NCBI RefSeq assembly: GCF_000714545.1
Contig: NZ_AUNB01000073.1
Coordinates: forward strand, 62,001-126,000
Source: Thioclava indica
GTDB taxonomy: Bacteria; Pseudomonadota; Alphaproteobacteria; Rhodobacterales; Rhodobacteraceae
Reading direction: 5' to 3'
Length of the DNA stretch: 64,000 nucleotides
Part shown: positions 25,294-33,956 of the stretch, piece after piece
Numbering within the stretch: the stretch's first letter is position 1
Layout of the letters: each line of letters begins with the position of its first letter
Position numbers and translations under genes: made by a program
The notes under the pieces: generated by a model
The model's input: only the letters and a program-made list of their open reading frames with translations
Databases searched by the model: none
What the model was told of the DNA's origin: nothing

Positions 25294-25926
25294 TTAATGT
25301 CGCCGTGCACGGGCACGCGCGACCAAGCGCCCGGCAACCCAAGCCGCGCAATACGTGTTGCTTACGGGCGCGACGGGCGAAATATCAAGCGCCTCACCCG
25401 AGGAAACCTCATACAGGCGCGCGCGGGCATCTGACCGCGCGGTCATCGCGATTTCCTCAGGCGAGCAGGCCAGCCCCTCTTGCGCCAATGCAATTGCCTC
25501 ATCAGGGGCGATATTGGGATTAAACGGGGCCTCAATCGCATCCGGATTATCAATCCAAGCCTGAAGCCGTGTTTGCACCGCTGCAATCCGGGCGCAGGCA
25601 AGATCGCGTTGATCGGCGCGAAATGCGCGTTCCAGCGGTAGGGTTTCGGCCAAAGACGCCCGTTCGTCACGCAGGTTTGCTGCGGCATCGCGAAGGGCCG
25701 CCGCATCACTTGCATCAGAACACGCGGCATCAGTTTCACAGGCGGCAATCATCCCGTCGATGACGGTGATACGATTTTGCGCGATCACTTCGGCAGCTTC
25801 AGCAAAAGCAAGGTCGCGCGAGGCTAGGCGCAACTCATCCAGCGCGGCTTCGATCGGGTAGGCCCCACCGAATTCTGCATGCGACTGGTGTGGGCCGGCA
25901 TCGGCCCAGTAAGTATCTTGGAACAT
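25294..25926 (-). CDS. Hypothetical Ala-rich soluble protein
   Basis: A 210-residue protein starting at ATG 25926 behind AGGAGGGAC. There is no signal peptide or membrane helix. The sequence is rich in Ala, Asp, Glu and Arg and is likely mostly helical; a pair of cysteines occurs near residues 63 and 69 (ACETDAACSD), with others later. I recognise no family. A stable hairpin (25944-25963) lies directly upstream of the ribosome site in the mRNA leader. It follows suhB on the same strand by about 105 bp, so it may have its own promoter. Confidence 0.7.
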   Translation of the reverse strand: MFQDTYWADAGPHQSHAEFGGAYPIEAALDELRLASRDLAFAEAAEVIAQNRITVIDGMIAACETDAACSDASDAAALRDAAANLRDERASLAETLPLERAFRADQRDLACARIAAVQTRLQAWIDNPDAIEAPFNPNIAPDEAIALAQEGLACSPEEIAMTARSDARARLYEVSSGEALDISPVAPVSNTYCAAWVAGRLVARARARRH

Positions 25927-25943
25927 GGCAGTGTCCCTCCTTT

Positions 25944-25963
25944 GGCAGCCTTTGCACGCTGCC
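25944..25963 (-). promoter_or_regulatory. Leader hairpin next to ribosome site
   Basis: GGCAGC and GCTGCC form a perfect 6-bp stem with an 8-base loop; in the minus-strand mRNA it ends 2 bases before AGGAGG of the gene starting at 25926. It may modulate translation or be a weak suhB terminator. Just upstream, AGTGAACAA is repeated at 25971 and 25982, and AGACG/CGTCT pair at 26011-26026. Confidence 0.4.
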
Positions 25964-26032
25964 ATAGGAGAGTGAACAAGGAGTGAACAAAACGGGGGAA
26001 ATCAACCTAGAGACGATTGAACGTCTAAAACT

Positions 26033-26824
26033 TTAGGCTTTTTCCGTCAGAACTTTTTTCAGCGGATCGAACATCGCGTTATTGGCGGAAATCACCGAGC
26101 CCGATTCAAAGATCGTGCGGCCCTCGCGCAGCGACGACACAAAGCCGCCCGCCTCTTTCACCAGAATCAGCCCAGCGGCGACATCCCAGGAATTCAAACC
26201 ACGCTCCCAATAGCCCTCATAGCGCCCCGAGGCGACATAGGCGAGGTCCAGCGACGCCGCGCCCCAGCGCCGCACACCGGCACATTGTGGCATCAGGCGC
26301 GCAAGGTCTTGCAAGGTGGCAGGCAGGGTCGCTTTGCCGCCAAAGGGCACGCCAGTCGCAAAGATCGACTCGATCATTTTGTGACGCCCCGAAACGCGCA
26401 AGCGCGTTTCATTCATAAACGCACCAAGACCTTTTTCGGCGTAATACATCTCGTCCTTGGCGGCATCAAAAACCACGCCCGCAATCACTTCGCCCTTGTG
26501 CTCCAGCGCGATAGAAACGGCCCAATGGGGCAAGCCGTGCAGGAAGTTCGTCGTGCCATCAAGCGGATCTACAATCCAGCGGCGGGTCGGGTCTTCGCCC
26601 TCTTCCTCGCCGGTTTCTTCGCCAACCCAGCCATAGGACGGGCGTGCGGCGCGCAGGTCTTCTTTGATGATCGCTTCTGCCTCGCGGTCGGCTTTCGACA
26701 CGAAGTCGCCCGGCCCCTTGGACGAGACCTGAAGGTTCTCTACCTCGCGGAAATCCTTGACCAGCGAGCGGCCCGCCTTGCGCGCGGCCTTGATCATCAG
26801 GTTGAGGTTTGCGCTGCCTTGCAT
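26033..26824 (-). CDS. suhB: Inositol monophosphatase family protein
   Basis: A 263-residue Mg-dependent phosphatase of the IMPase/SuhB family. Metal-site motifs are GEETGEEEG (E in the first site), WIVDPLDGTTNFLHG (D-P-L-D-G-T) and, near the C-terminus, LNSWDVAAGLIL with the WD pair. The enzyme hydrolyses inositol-1-phosphate and related monophosphates; in proteobacteria SuhB also binds transcription factors in rRNA antitermination. Both roles are family knowledge and are not separated by this sequence. Confidence 0.93.
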   Translation of the reverse strand: MQGSANLNLMIKAARKAGRSLVKDFREVENLQVSSKGPGDFVSKADREAEAIIKEDLRAARPSYGWVGEETGEEEGEDPTRRWIVDPLDGTTNFLHGLPHWAVSIALEHKGEVIAGVVFDAAKDEMYYAEKGLGAFMNETRLRVSGRHKMIESIFATGVPFGGKATLPATLQDLARLMPQCAGVRRWGAASLDLAYVASGRYEGYWERGLNSWDVAAGLILVKEAGGFVSSLREGRTIFESGSVISANNAMFDPLKKVLTEKA

Positions 26825-26902
26825 CGGGGGGCTCCTTCGGCTTTCAAGCGGCTGCCTTACAAGGGTTGTGCGCGGAATCCAAGAGCCTGCGCACCCTCGC
26901 CC

Positions 26903-27808
26903 TCAGGCACGTTGCAATTTCATTGGCTCTGTTCGCGCCAAGCGCAGGAAATGCGCCATAAACGGCTGCGTGGCCTCCTCGATCCGCGTTGCCGCGTAAA
27001 GACGTTTGGTCAGCCCCTGCGCGGTGACCGGGCGAGTGATGTAATCGGGCTGGTATTTCACCTCGCGCAGAACCCAGTCGGGCAGCACCGACACCCCGCG
27101 CCCCGAGGCCACCAGCATCAAGATCACCGCCGTCAGCTCGACCTTGCGATGCGCCTTGGGTTCGATCTTGGCAGGGGTCAGCAATTGGGTGAAAATGTCG
27201 ATCCGCGCGCGATCCACCGGATAGGTGATCAGCGTCTGATCCGCGAAATCCTGCGCCTCGACAAAGGGTTTCGCCGCCAAGGGGCTGTTGGCGGGGGCGA
27301 CCAGTGTCGGCGCGTAATCAAACAGCGGGTTGAACTGCACGCCGGGGATCGTTTCGGGATCGGATGAGATCACGAGATCGACCTCTTCGCGCGCCAGCGC
27401 CGGCAAGGCGTTAAAGGCAAGTCCGGGGCGGATATCGACGTCGATTTCGGGCCAGGCGTGGCGGAATTTTTCCAGCACCGGAAAGAGCCAGTCAAAACAG
27501 GCGTGACATTCAATCGCGATGTGCAAGCGCCCCGCGCGCCCCGATCGCAGCGCATCAAATTCAGCCTCGGTCGCGGCGATTTCAGGCAGGACGCGCTCGG
27601 CCAGTCGCAGCAGCTTCATGCCCGCCGCAGACAGTTTCAGCGGCTTGGAGCGGCGCACGAACAGTTCAACGCCGGTCTGATCCTCCAGCCCCTTGATTTG
27701 GTGTGACAGCGCACTTTGTGTTATATGCAGCACATCCGCCGCCCGCGCGAGCCCGCCCGCATCGTGAATCGCCTTGATCGTGCGCAAGTGACGGAACTCG
27801 AGATGCAT
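26903..27808 (-). CDS. metR: LysR-family regulator, MetR-like
   Basis: A 301-residue LysR regulator: HTH at residues 3-60 (FRHLRTIKAIHDAGGLARAAD, then TQSALSHQIKGLE) and a substrate-binding-like effector domain. MetR of E. coli has the same LTQSALSHQ-type HTH and responds to homocysteine. The gene is divergent from metF with a 93-bp gap carrying a perfect 7-base dyad, so control of metF and itself is the natural inference. The ATG at 27808 (MHLEFRHL) fits the LysR N-terminus; the frame is open to 28108, but that part overlaps metF. Confidence 0.85.
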   Translation of the reverse strand: MHLEFRHLRTIKAIHDAGGLARAADVLHITQSALSHQIKGLEDQTGVELFVRRSKPLKLSAAGMKLLRLAERVLPEIAATEAEFDALRSGRAGRLHIAIECHACFDWLFPVLEKFRHAWPEIDVDIRPGLAFNALPALAREEVDLVISSDPETIPGVQFNPLFDYAPTLVAPANSPLAAKPFVEAQDFADQTLITYPVDRARIDIFTQLLTPAKIEPKAHRKVELTAVILMLVASGRGVSVLPDWVLREVKYQPDYITRPVTAQGLTKRLYAATRIEEATQPFMAHFLRLARTEPMKLQRA

Positions 27809-27820
27809 CTTGTGGCTTGG

Positions 27821-27846
27821 CTCATAACAATTGTGAAGATTATGAG
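27821..27846. promoter_or_regulatory. Candidate MetR/LysR operator
   Basis: CTCATAA (27821-27827) and TTATGAG (27840-27846) are perfect 7-base inverted arms with a 12-base spacer, in the 93-bp gap between the MetR-like gene and metF. The dyad contains the LysR T-N11-A layout. It is 13 bp from the regulator's start and 55 bp from that of metF. Confidence 0.6.
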
Positions 27847-27901
27847 TTTGTCTCACACGGGACGATCTGACACAAGAGAGCGAACGAAAAGGAACGCCGT
27901 T

Positions 27902-28768
27902 ATGACCACGCCGAGAATTAGCTTTGAATTCTTCCCGCCCCAGACGCTGGATGCGTCTTTCCGGCTGTGGGAAACGGCGCAGGTTTTGGCTCCGCTTCAG
28001 CCCGAATTCGTCTCGGTCACCTATGGTGCAGGCGGCACGACGCGCAAGCTGACGCATGAAGCGGTAGGCGCGATTCACAAAAATTACGGGTTGAATGTGG
28101 CCGCCCACCTGACCTGCGTTGAGGCGACGAAAGCCGAGACGATGGAGATCGTGAACGCTTATGCCGATGTTGGCGTCACCGAAATCGTGGCGCTGCGGGG
28201 CGATCCGCCCAAGGGTTCAGCCGGCTTCACCCCCCATCCCGATGGGTTCGCCTCGTCGGTCGAACTGATCGAGGCATTGGCCGAAGATGGCCGCTTCACC
28301 ATTCGTTGCGGCGCCTATCCCGAACCCCACCCCGAGGCCACGGATTCGCTGGCCGATGTGCGCTGGCTCAAGCGCAAGGTCGAAGCCGGTGCCACCAGCG
28401 CCATCACGCAGTTCTTCTTTGAGGCCGACACGTTCTTCCGCTTTCGCGATGCCTGCGTGAAAGAGGGGATCGAAGCCAAGATCATCCCCGGCATCCTGCC
28501 GATCCAGTCGTGGAAAGGCGCGAAAAAATTCGCCCAAAGCTGTGGCACCTCGATCCCCGCTTGGGTCGAAGAGGCGTTTGAGGCCGCAACCCGCGATGAT
28601 CGCGAACAGTTGCTGGCAACCGCGCTGTGCACCGAGCTGTGCGACAAGCTGATCGAAGGCGGCGTGGAAGACCTGCAATTCTACACGCTCAACCGCCCGA
28701 CGCTGACGCGCGATGTCTGCCATGCTTTGGGTGTGACGCCCGAGACGGTTCTCGAAAACGTCGCCTAA
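27902..28768 (+). CDS. metF: Methylenetetrahydrofolate reductase
   Basis: MetF reduces 5,10-methylene-THF to 5-methyl-THF with FAD, supplying the methyl group for methionine. The 288-residue protein begins RISFEFFPPQT (the active-site Glu is in FEFFPP), then TYGAGGTTR, HLTCV and ALRGDPPKG, all diagnostic, and ends with the FYTLNRPTLT motif. The ATG at 27902 has AAAGGA upstream. A terminator-like hairpin follows the stop. Confidence 0.96.
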   Translation: MTTPRISFEFFPPQTLDASFRLWETAQVLAPLQPEFVSVTYGAGGTTRKLTHEAVGAIHKNYGLNVAAHLTCVEATKAETMEIVNAYADVGVTEIVALRGDPPKGSAGFTPHPDGFASSVELIEALAEDGRFTIRCGAYPEPHPEATDSLADVRWLKRKVEAGATSAITQFFFEADTFFRFRDACVKEGIEAKIIPGILPIQSWKGAKKFAQSCGTSIPAWVEEAFEAATRDDREQLLATALCTELCDKLIEGGVEDLQFYTLNRPTLTRDVCHALGVTPETVLENVA

Positions 28769-28796
28769 TAGGGTATCGCCACAATCGCTATCGGGG

Positions 28797-28818
28797 GGGG
28801 GCCGCGCGCCCCCTTTTT
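28797..28818 (+). terminator. Terminator after metF
   Basis: A run of G (28797-28801) pairs with CCCCC (28809-28813) around CCGCGCG, followed directly by TTTTT. It is 28 bp after the metF stop. Confidence 0.8.
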
Positions 28819-28912
28819 CATGCGCGCGCGTTGTGACGCAAGGAAAGTCACGCATTTCCTTGGCATTGGCAAAACTCGCACTAGCCTGTGACGCATCTAA
28901 CAGGAGACGCCC

Positions 28913-29404
28913 ATGCCCGATCCCATTTACGCCGACGGCCCCGAGGATTTTCTTACGCTCGATGAGGTTCTGAATATTTCAGGGCTCGACTACATCCGTA
29001 AGATGGCGGCGGGCGAAGTGCCCTCACCCACCGTGCAGAAACTGATGGCCTACAAGATCACACAGGTCGAGGAAGGCCGTGTCGAGTTGCGCGGCACACC
29101 CGCTCATCCGCAAACCAACGGCTATGGCGGCATTCACGGCGGTTGGTATGCGATGGTGCTGGACACCGCGATGACCTGCGCGGTGATCACCGGGCTCAAG
29201 AAAGGTCAGACCCAGACCACGTTGGAATTCAAGGTCAACCTGATCCGCGCGATCAAACCGGGCACCGAGGTCATCGCTATCGGCACGCTCGATCACATCG
29301 GGCGCTCAACCGGAGTCGCGCGCGGCGAGATCCGGGGCGCGCAGGACGGGCGGCTCTATGCCACCGGGACCACCACCTGTTTCGTGATGACCCCCGGAAG
29401 CTGA
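28913..29404 (+). CDS. PaaI-family (hotdog-fold) thioesterase
   Basis: A 163-residue hotdog-fold protein with the PaaI/ACOT13-type HGGWYAMVLDTAMTCAV helix and its conserved His-Gly-Gly, followed by the TTLEFKVNLIRAI strand and SRGVARGEIR-like segments. Such enzymes hydrolyse acyl-CoA esters in the cytoplasm. The substrate is unknown. It is preceded by an AACAGGAGACG ribosome site. The last 99 bp overlap the convergent DUF2235 gene. Confidence 0.88.
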   Translation: MPDPIYADGPEDFLTLDEVLNISGLDYIRKMAAGEVPSPTVQKLMAYKITQVEEGRVELRGTPAHPQTNGYGGIHGGWYAMVLDTAMTCAVITGLKKGQTQTTLEFKVNLIRAIKPGTEVIAIGTLDHIGRSTGVARGEIRGAQDGRLYATGTTTCFVMTPGS

Positions 29405-30496
29405 CGGCGCAGGCGCGTGCAGTTCGGGTCGCAAAAGCCGCGGCCGCAGAATCGCGCGCCAGCCTTCTGCGGGTGGCAACGTCACGGTTTCATGCAGCCG
29501 CTCGCTTAGATCGCGCCCAACGACTCGCGGCGCGCGCAGCAGGGAAAACTTCCCCCAGCCGCGCCAACTGCCAACCGAGGGCGCGCTGACATCGCGGGGA
29601 AAGGCCTCTTGCCAATCTTGCGGCAGTGACAGGCCCAGCGCCTCGGCCTTTTCCAGCATCCAGACCAGCGGGATATTGGCCAACGGGCGCGCGTCCTCGA
29701 AATGCGCAAGCTGCCCGCCGATATCGCCATGACAGCCGCGAAACCAGACCTGCTCAATCCGCGAAGCGCCCGTGCCCTCGCAATCCCAGATCAGGGGTTC
29801 CAGCACCGAGCGCGTCTCATCCAGCGCCAGCGCCTGATAGCCGTGATGCACGCTTTGCCCCAAAATATCATTGTGAAATCGCGCGCGGCGATCATTCAAC
29901 AGCCAGAAAAACGGCAGTCGCACACCCAGCGCCGAAACCGTATCAAACGCGCCCACCATCTCTAGCCGCACCGACGGATGACACAGCCCGTCGCGAAAGC
30001 CCTGCAGGATCGGCGGCGGCGGCGCGCCCTCATAGTGACGCCACGCCGTTTTCGTGTTGCGCTCAATCGCGGCCTCGGCGCGTAACAAGCCAACCCGTTC
30101 GATCATCCCCGCCAGCGAGCGCGCCGCAAACGCTCCGCGCGAATAGCCGATCAGGAAGATCCGGTCGCCGGGGCGGTAACGCATCGCGAGCCAACCATAG
30201 GCGCGCAAAATCTGGCGGTTCACCCCCCAACCGAACCACACGTCCGAGGTGTCATGCCATTCCCGCCATTGCAGCCCCTTGCCGTAATAAACCGACGCCG
30301 TCGGCGCAGCGCGGCGCAAAAACCGGTAGATGATCCCGATTGAGGTCATCCGGTCCGCGCGCAAACTGCCCAAGGTGCCATCCAGCAGCAGGACATGATC
30401 GACCGATCCACGCCCACGCGCGGTTGTGCGCGCCTCCGGGCGGGCTTTGTCGTGCCGACGAAAGACCGACATCATCCTGTCAAACAGTCCCCGCAC
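29306..30496 (-). CDS. DUF2235 (Tle1-like) alpha/beta hydrolase
   Basis: A 396-residue protein with a DUF2235-type hydrolase domain: LLLDGT near residue 37, nucleophile elbow GYSRGAF with S119, and GAFDTVSALG further on. This domain is found in T6SS phospholipase effectors of the Tle1 type and in uncharacterised housekeeping proteins; no secretion genes are nearby, so the second is more likely. The start is GTG 30496 with AAGGGGGC at good distance; ATG 30475 is an alternative. The last 33 residues are read antisense to the thioesterase gene and form a poorly conserved-looking Gly/Pro-rich tail. Confidence 0.8.
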   Translation of the reverse strand: MRGLFDRMMSVFRRHDKARPEARTTARGRGSVDHVLLLDGTLGSLRADRMTSIGIIYRFLRRAAPTASVYYGKGLQWREWHDTSDVWFGWGVNRQILRAYGWLAMRYRPGDRIFLIGYSRGAFAARSLAGMIERVGLLRAEAAIERNTKTAWRHYEGAPPPPILQGFRDGLCHPSVRLEMVGAFDTVSALGVRLPFFWLLNDRRARFHNDILGQSVHHGYQALALDETRSVLEPLIWDCEGTGASRIEQVWFRGCHGDIGGQLAHFEDARPLANIPLVWMLEKAEALGLSLPQDWQEAFPRDVSAPSVGSWRGWGKFSLLRAPRVVGRDLSERLHETVTLPPAEGWRAILRPRLLRPELHAPAPSASGGHHETGGGPGGIEPPVLRAPDLAARDSG

Positions 30497-30522
30497 GACG
30501 CCCCCTTCCGAGCCAAATGAAA

Positions 30523-30553
30523 AACCTTGCCCGACTGAGTGTAAGGCAAGGTT
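30523..30553 (-). terminator. Terminator of the decarboxylase gene
   Basis: AACCTTGCC (30523-30531) and GGCAAGGTT (30545-30553) are perfect 9-base arms around 13 bases; on the minus strand the stem is followed by a T-tract. It lies 42 bp downstream of the decarboxylase stop. Confidence 0.85.
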
Positions 30554-30595
30554 CGTTAATTTTCATTGTCTTTGTCGGAACGCGCCCGTCAGAGC

Positions 30596-31741
30596 CTAGA
30601 AATCAAGGCTCAGCGCCGTGACCACTTCAAGCTGACCAAAGCCATTGAACCGCGTGTTGGTCGCACTGGAATAGGCCCCCATGCCTTGGAAGACGACGAA
30701 ATCACCCTCGGCCAGATCCATCGGCAGCGCCATTTCGCCGGGCAGACGGTCCACCGAATCGCAGGTCGGACCGAAGACGACACGCGGCTGGCCCGCTTCG
30801 CGACGATACTCCCCCTCGGGCGAGATCACCTGAACGCGGTCGATCACACCGATCAGCGGCAGTTCTGCGAGCCCGCCATAGACCCCATCGTTGAGGAACA
30901 CATGCGCCCCGTCACGCACCGCTTTGACACGCGTGACATGCACGAATGCATCACCGACCAGACCACGACCGGGTTCGCAAACCAGCGCAGGTTGCGCCGC
31001 ACCAAATGCCTCGCGCGTGACCCGCTTGATCAGCTCGAAAATATCTTCAAGCATCGGTGCCGGACCCTGCGTGCGATGGTTCGGGAACCCGCCCCCGACA
31101 TTGAGACGCGCGATTTGCACGCCTGCATTCGTGGCGATCTCGGCAGCGGCGCGGATATAGGCATCCCACGCCGTCGGATCGGTGCATTGCGTGCCCGGAT
31201 GGAAGGTCAGCGAAGGAATGAACCCCGCCGCTGCCGCACGCGACAGCAAGACCGAGGCCAGCTCTGCGGTCGCCCCGAATTTCGCGCCAAAGTTATAGGC
31301 AGCCCCCGACACCGGCAGCTTGAAGCGCACCGAGATCTCGCAGCCCTCGGTCGGCACCATCTCGATCAGCTTTTCCAGCTCCGAGATCGAATCCACCGAC
31401 CACGTTTTCACATTCATCTTCACCGCGAACGCAATCTCGTCACGCCCGCGCACCGGGTTGTGGTAATGCAGCGCAGCAGAGGGTGCGAGCCGACGGATCA
31501 TCGCGATCTCGGCGGGGCTGGCGACATCAAAGCCACGAATGCCAGCCGCAACCAGATTTTCGACAACCATCTCATCGGGGTTGGATTTCACGGCATAGGT
31601 CACCAGACCCGGAAAGCCGCGCATGAAACGACGCGCAGTGGCTTGCAACACGGTCGGCGCAAACACCAGAACCGGATGATCCGGCTGCTTGGTGCGGATA
31701 ACCTCAACGGGGTTCGCCCAGATCGTTTTCGACAGTCCCAT
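30596..31741 (-). CDS. Ornithine/lysine decarboxylase, type III PLP fold
   Basis: A 381-residue PLP enzyme of the alanine-racemase-like decarboxylase fold, which makes putrescine or cadaverine from ornithine or lysine. K52 in YAVKSNP is the PLP Schiff-base lysine; LNVGGGFP and CEPGRGL hold the phosphate; C327 in GPTCDSVD is the catalytic cysteine. Length and motifs match bifunctional Lys/Orn decarboxylases of alphaproteobacteria. The ATG at 31741 has AAGGAG 8 bp upstream; the frame stays open 76 codons further, across the divergent gap. A divergent Lrp/AsnC gene is the likely regulator. Confidence 0.92.
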   Translation of the reverse strand: MGLSKTIWANPVEVIRTKQPDHPVLVFAPTVLQATARRFMRGFPGLVTYAVKSNPDEMVVENLVAAGIRGFDVASPAEIAMIRRLAPSAALHYHNPVRGRDEIAFAVKMNVKTWSVDSISELEKLIEMVPTEGCEISVRFKLPVSGAAYNFGAKFGATAELASVLLSRAAAAGFIPSLTFHPGTQCTDPTAWDAYIRAAAEIATNAGVQIARLNVGGGFPNHRTQGPAPMLEDIFELIKRVTREAFGAAQPALVCEPGRGLVGDAFVHVTRVKAVRDGAHVFLNDGVYGGLAELPLIGVIDRVQVISPEGEYRREAGQPRVVFGPTCDSVDRLPGEMALPMDLAEGDFVVFQGMGAYSSATNTRFNGFGQLEVVTALSLDF

Positions 31742-31887
31742 CGGCTTGCTCCTTGCCATATGAGTGGCAGCCACCTCTTGCCCCGAGCGGGTTGGGAGAG
31801 CGCTTACGCGTTTCAACCAGTCCGCAGGCAAGGTACGTATGAGCCGCCCTTTTCCTGTCTTTCGATAGTCCGCGATATGCGACACGT

Positions 31888-31902
31888 TTTCACCAGATGA
31901 AA
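31888..31902. promoter_or_regulatory. Dyad in decarboxylase/AsnC gap
   Basis: TTTCA and TGAAA are perfect arms around CCAGA, 147 bp upstream of the decarboxylase start and 65 bp upstream of the Lrp/AsnC-type gene. Spacing and AT content fit an Lrp-type site; the arms are short. Confidence 0.35.
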
Positions 31903-31967
31903 GAACAAAAATGTTGCGAAACTTGGTTAGAATGACGAAAGTGCCGGTCAATTTGTAAGGTATGACC

Positions 31968-32399
31968 ATGGATGAGCTAGATCAGAAGATTCTCGGCCTG
32001 CTTTCGGCCGATGCGCGGATATCGCTGGCGACGATGGCGCGCCGGTTGCGGGTGGCGCGATCAACGGCGCAGGCGCGGCTGGAGCGGCTGGAAACCAACG
32101 GCGTGATCGCAGGCTACACGGTCAAATTGGGCGAGGCCGCCAAGGCCGCCCGTCTGCGCGCCACTGTCTTGCTGGAGATTGATCTGCGGGTGCAGGCGGC
32201 GATCTTGCAAAAGCTGCGCACTCTCCCCGAGATTGAGCGGATCGTCACCTCGTCGGGGCGCATTGACCTGATGCTGCAAATCGCGGCCAATTCGACACCG
32301 CAACTCGACAAGGTGCTTGATGTGATCGGCGAGATTCCAGGTGTGCGGGATTCAGAAAGCCTGATCCACCTGACGACAAAACTCGACCGCGCCGTTTAG
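31968..32399 (+). CDS. Lrp/AsnC family regulator beside the decarboxylase
   Basis: A 143-residue protein with an N-terminal winged HTH (ELDQKILGLLSADARISLAT, then ARSTAQARLERLETNGVI) and a C-terminal RAM domain (VLLEIDLR, then SGRIDLMLQI). It is divergent from the Orn/Lys decarboxylase gene and probably tunes polyamine synthesis in response to an amino acid. The ATG at 31968 has AAGG 7 bp upstream; an ATG at 31962 is too close to it. The similar gene at 22771 is a separate paralogue. Confidence 0.9.
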   Translation: MDELDQKILGLLSADARISLATMARRLRVARSTAQARLERLETNGVIAGYTVKLGEAAKAARLRATVLLEIDLRVQAAILQKLRTLPEIERIVTSSGRIDLMLQIAANSTPQLDKVLDVIGEIPGVRDSESLIHLTTKLDRAV

Positions 32400-32403
32400 A
32401 ACC

Positions 32404-32817
32404 CTATAGCGGTTTTTCCATATCGCGATGCGGGATGCCCGCGTCGTCGTAATCCTCGCCATAAGCGGTGAAGCCCAAGCGTTCATAAAACGGGATCGCA
32501 TAGGTTTGCGCCGACAGGTAGGCGCGTGAACAGCCACGGGCTTTGAGGCGCAGGCAAGCCTCGGTGACAAGCGCCGCGCCAAGGCCGGTGCCGCGCGCGG
32601 ATTTGGCAACGCAGAGCCGCCCGATTTTGCCCGTTGTGCCCGCGATAATCAGCCGCGCCGTGCCGAGTGGGGTTTGCCCTTCATACGCCAGCAAATGAAT
32701 CGCTCCCGAATCAAGATCATCCCATTCTTCGGGCTCGGAAATGCCCTGTTCCTCGATGAAAACCGCGCGGCGCAATGCGTGACAGGGGGAAATATCGTCA
32801 ACGGGTTCAATGATCAT
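32404..32817 (-). CDS. GNAT family N-acetyltransferase
   Basis: A 137-residue GNAT-fold acetyltransferase: the N-terminal [17 protein letters not shown] resembles ElaA-type proteins, and the acetyl-CoA-binding A motif is [19 protein letters not shown], followed by [14 protein letters not shown]. The acceptor amine is unknown. Its start overlaps the dapE stop (ATGA at 32814-32817), so it is translated with dapE. Confidence 0.88.
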   Translation of the reverse strand: MIIEPVDDISPCHALRRAVFIEEQGISEPEEWDDLDSGAIHLLAYEGQTPLGTARLIIAGTTGKIGRLCVAKSARGTGLGAALVTEACLRLKARGCSRAYLSAQTYAIPFYERLGFTAYGEDYDDAGIPHRDMEKPL

Positions 32818-33956
32818 GCGAAATAATCCTGCAGAATGCGCGTATAGACGCGTTTAAGGGTTTCGATTTGCTCGACCGGAACGCGCTCATCGACCTGATG
32901 CATGCGGTCACCTACAAGGCCAAATTCCACCACCGGGCAGTGGTCTTTGACGAACCGGGCATCCGAAGTCCCCCCCGAGGTCGAGAGTTCAGGCGCGACG
33001 CCCGTTTCTGCCTGAACCGCGTTCGCGACCAGATCGACAAAGGGACCGGGGGGCGTGACAAAGCTCTCGCCCGATACAGTCGGGTTCAGCGCGAAGGTCA
33101 CGCCCGACTGATCGGTGATTTTGCGCGCAAGCGCCGTCGCCCAGTCAATCAGCGATGCGCTGCTATGCGCGTCATTAAAACGGATATTCACCGTAGCTGT
33201 GGCGCGCGCGGGGATCACGTTATTGGCCGGGTTGGCGCAATCGACCGTCGTGATCTGCACGCTGGAGGGTTGGAAATGCGCGGTGCCGGGGTCGAGCGGT
33301 TTCTGCGTCATCTGCCCAAGCAGATCGACCAGCCCGTGCAGCGGGTTTTTCGCGCGATGGGGATAGGCGACATGGCCCTGAACACCCTCGGCTTCGAAGT
33401 AGAAAGTCATCGAACCACGTCGCCCGATTTTTATCATATCGCCCATCACCTCGGGGCAGGTCGGCTCGCCCACCAGACAGACCGACATCGTCTCACCCTG
33501 AGTGGCCATCCAGTCCAGAAGTGCCAGCGTGCCATCGCGCCCCGACCCTTCTTCATCGCCAGTGATCGCCAAGATCACCGCGCCATCGGGCGGGGTCTCG
33601 CGCACGAAATCCACCGCAGCGGCGGCAAAGGCGGCCACACCCGATTTCATATCCTGCGCCCCGCGCCCCCAAAGAACACCGTCTTCGATCTGCCCGCTAA
33701 AGGGATCATGACCCCACGCCCGCGCATCGCCCACCGGCACGACATCGGTATGTCCGTTGAACCCGAAACTGCGCGCAGCCCCCTTTGCGCCCCAACGCGC
33801 AAACAGGTTGGGCGTGCCGTTGCGATCCACGCGCGCACACTCAAACCCCGCATCTGCCAGCAGGGATTGCAGCAACACCAACGCGCCGCCCTCCTCGGGG
33901 GTGACCGAGGGACAGCGGATCAGATCGGCGCTAAGGGCTACGGGATCAATGGTCAT
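32814..33956 (-). CDS. dapE: Succinyl-diaminopimelate desuccinylase
   Basis: DapE removes succinate from N-succinyl-LL-diaminopimelate in lysine and peptidoglycan-precursor synthesis. The 380-residue M20 di-zinc enzyme shows H69-T-D71 in [10 protein letters not shown], the catalytic DEEGSGRDG acid pair and the GEPTCPE ligand, then a typical dimerisation lid. The ribosome site AAAAGGAGCG precedes the ATG. The GNAT gene overlaps it. A succinyl-DAP aminotransferase candidate sits far away at 55326. Confidence 0.95.
   Translation of the reverse strand: MTIDPVALSADLIRCPSVTPEEGGALVLLQSLLADAGFECARVDRNGTPNLFARWGAKGAARSFGFNGHTDVVPVGDARAWGHDPFSGQIEDGVLWGRGAQDMKSGVAAFAAAAVDFVRETPPDGAVILAITGDEEGSGRDGTLALLDWMATQGETMSVCLVGEPTCPEVMGDMIKIGRRGSMTFYFEAEGVQGHVAYPHRAKNPLHGLVDLLGQMTQKPLDPGTAHFQPSSVQITTVDCANPANNVIPARATATVNIRFNDAHSSASLIDWATALARKITDQSGVTFALNPTVSGESFVTPPGPFVDLVANAVQAETGVAPELSTSGGTSDARFVKDHCPVVEFGLVGDRMHQVDERVPVEQIETLKRVYTRILQDYFA

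Noticed and set aside
29306-30496. DUF2235 protein as a T6SS effector
   Set aside because: The catalytic domain resembles Tle1 type, but there is no VgrG, PAAR, Hcp or immunity gene nearby.
30566-31900. 444-codon plus-strand frame opposite the decarboxylase
   Set aside because: Shadow of the PLP decarboxylase; no conserved motif and no ribosome site.
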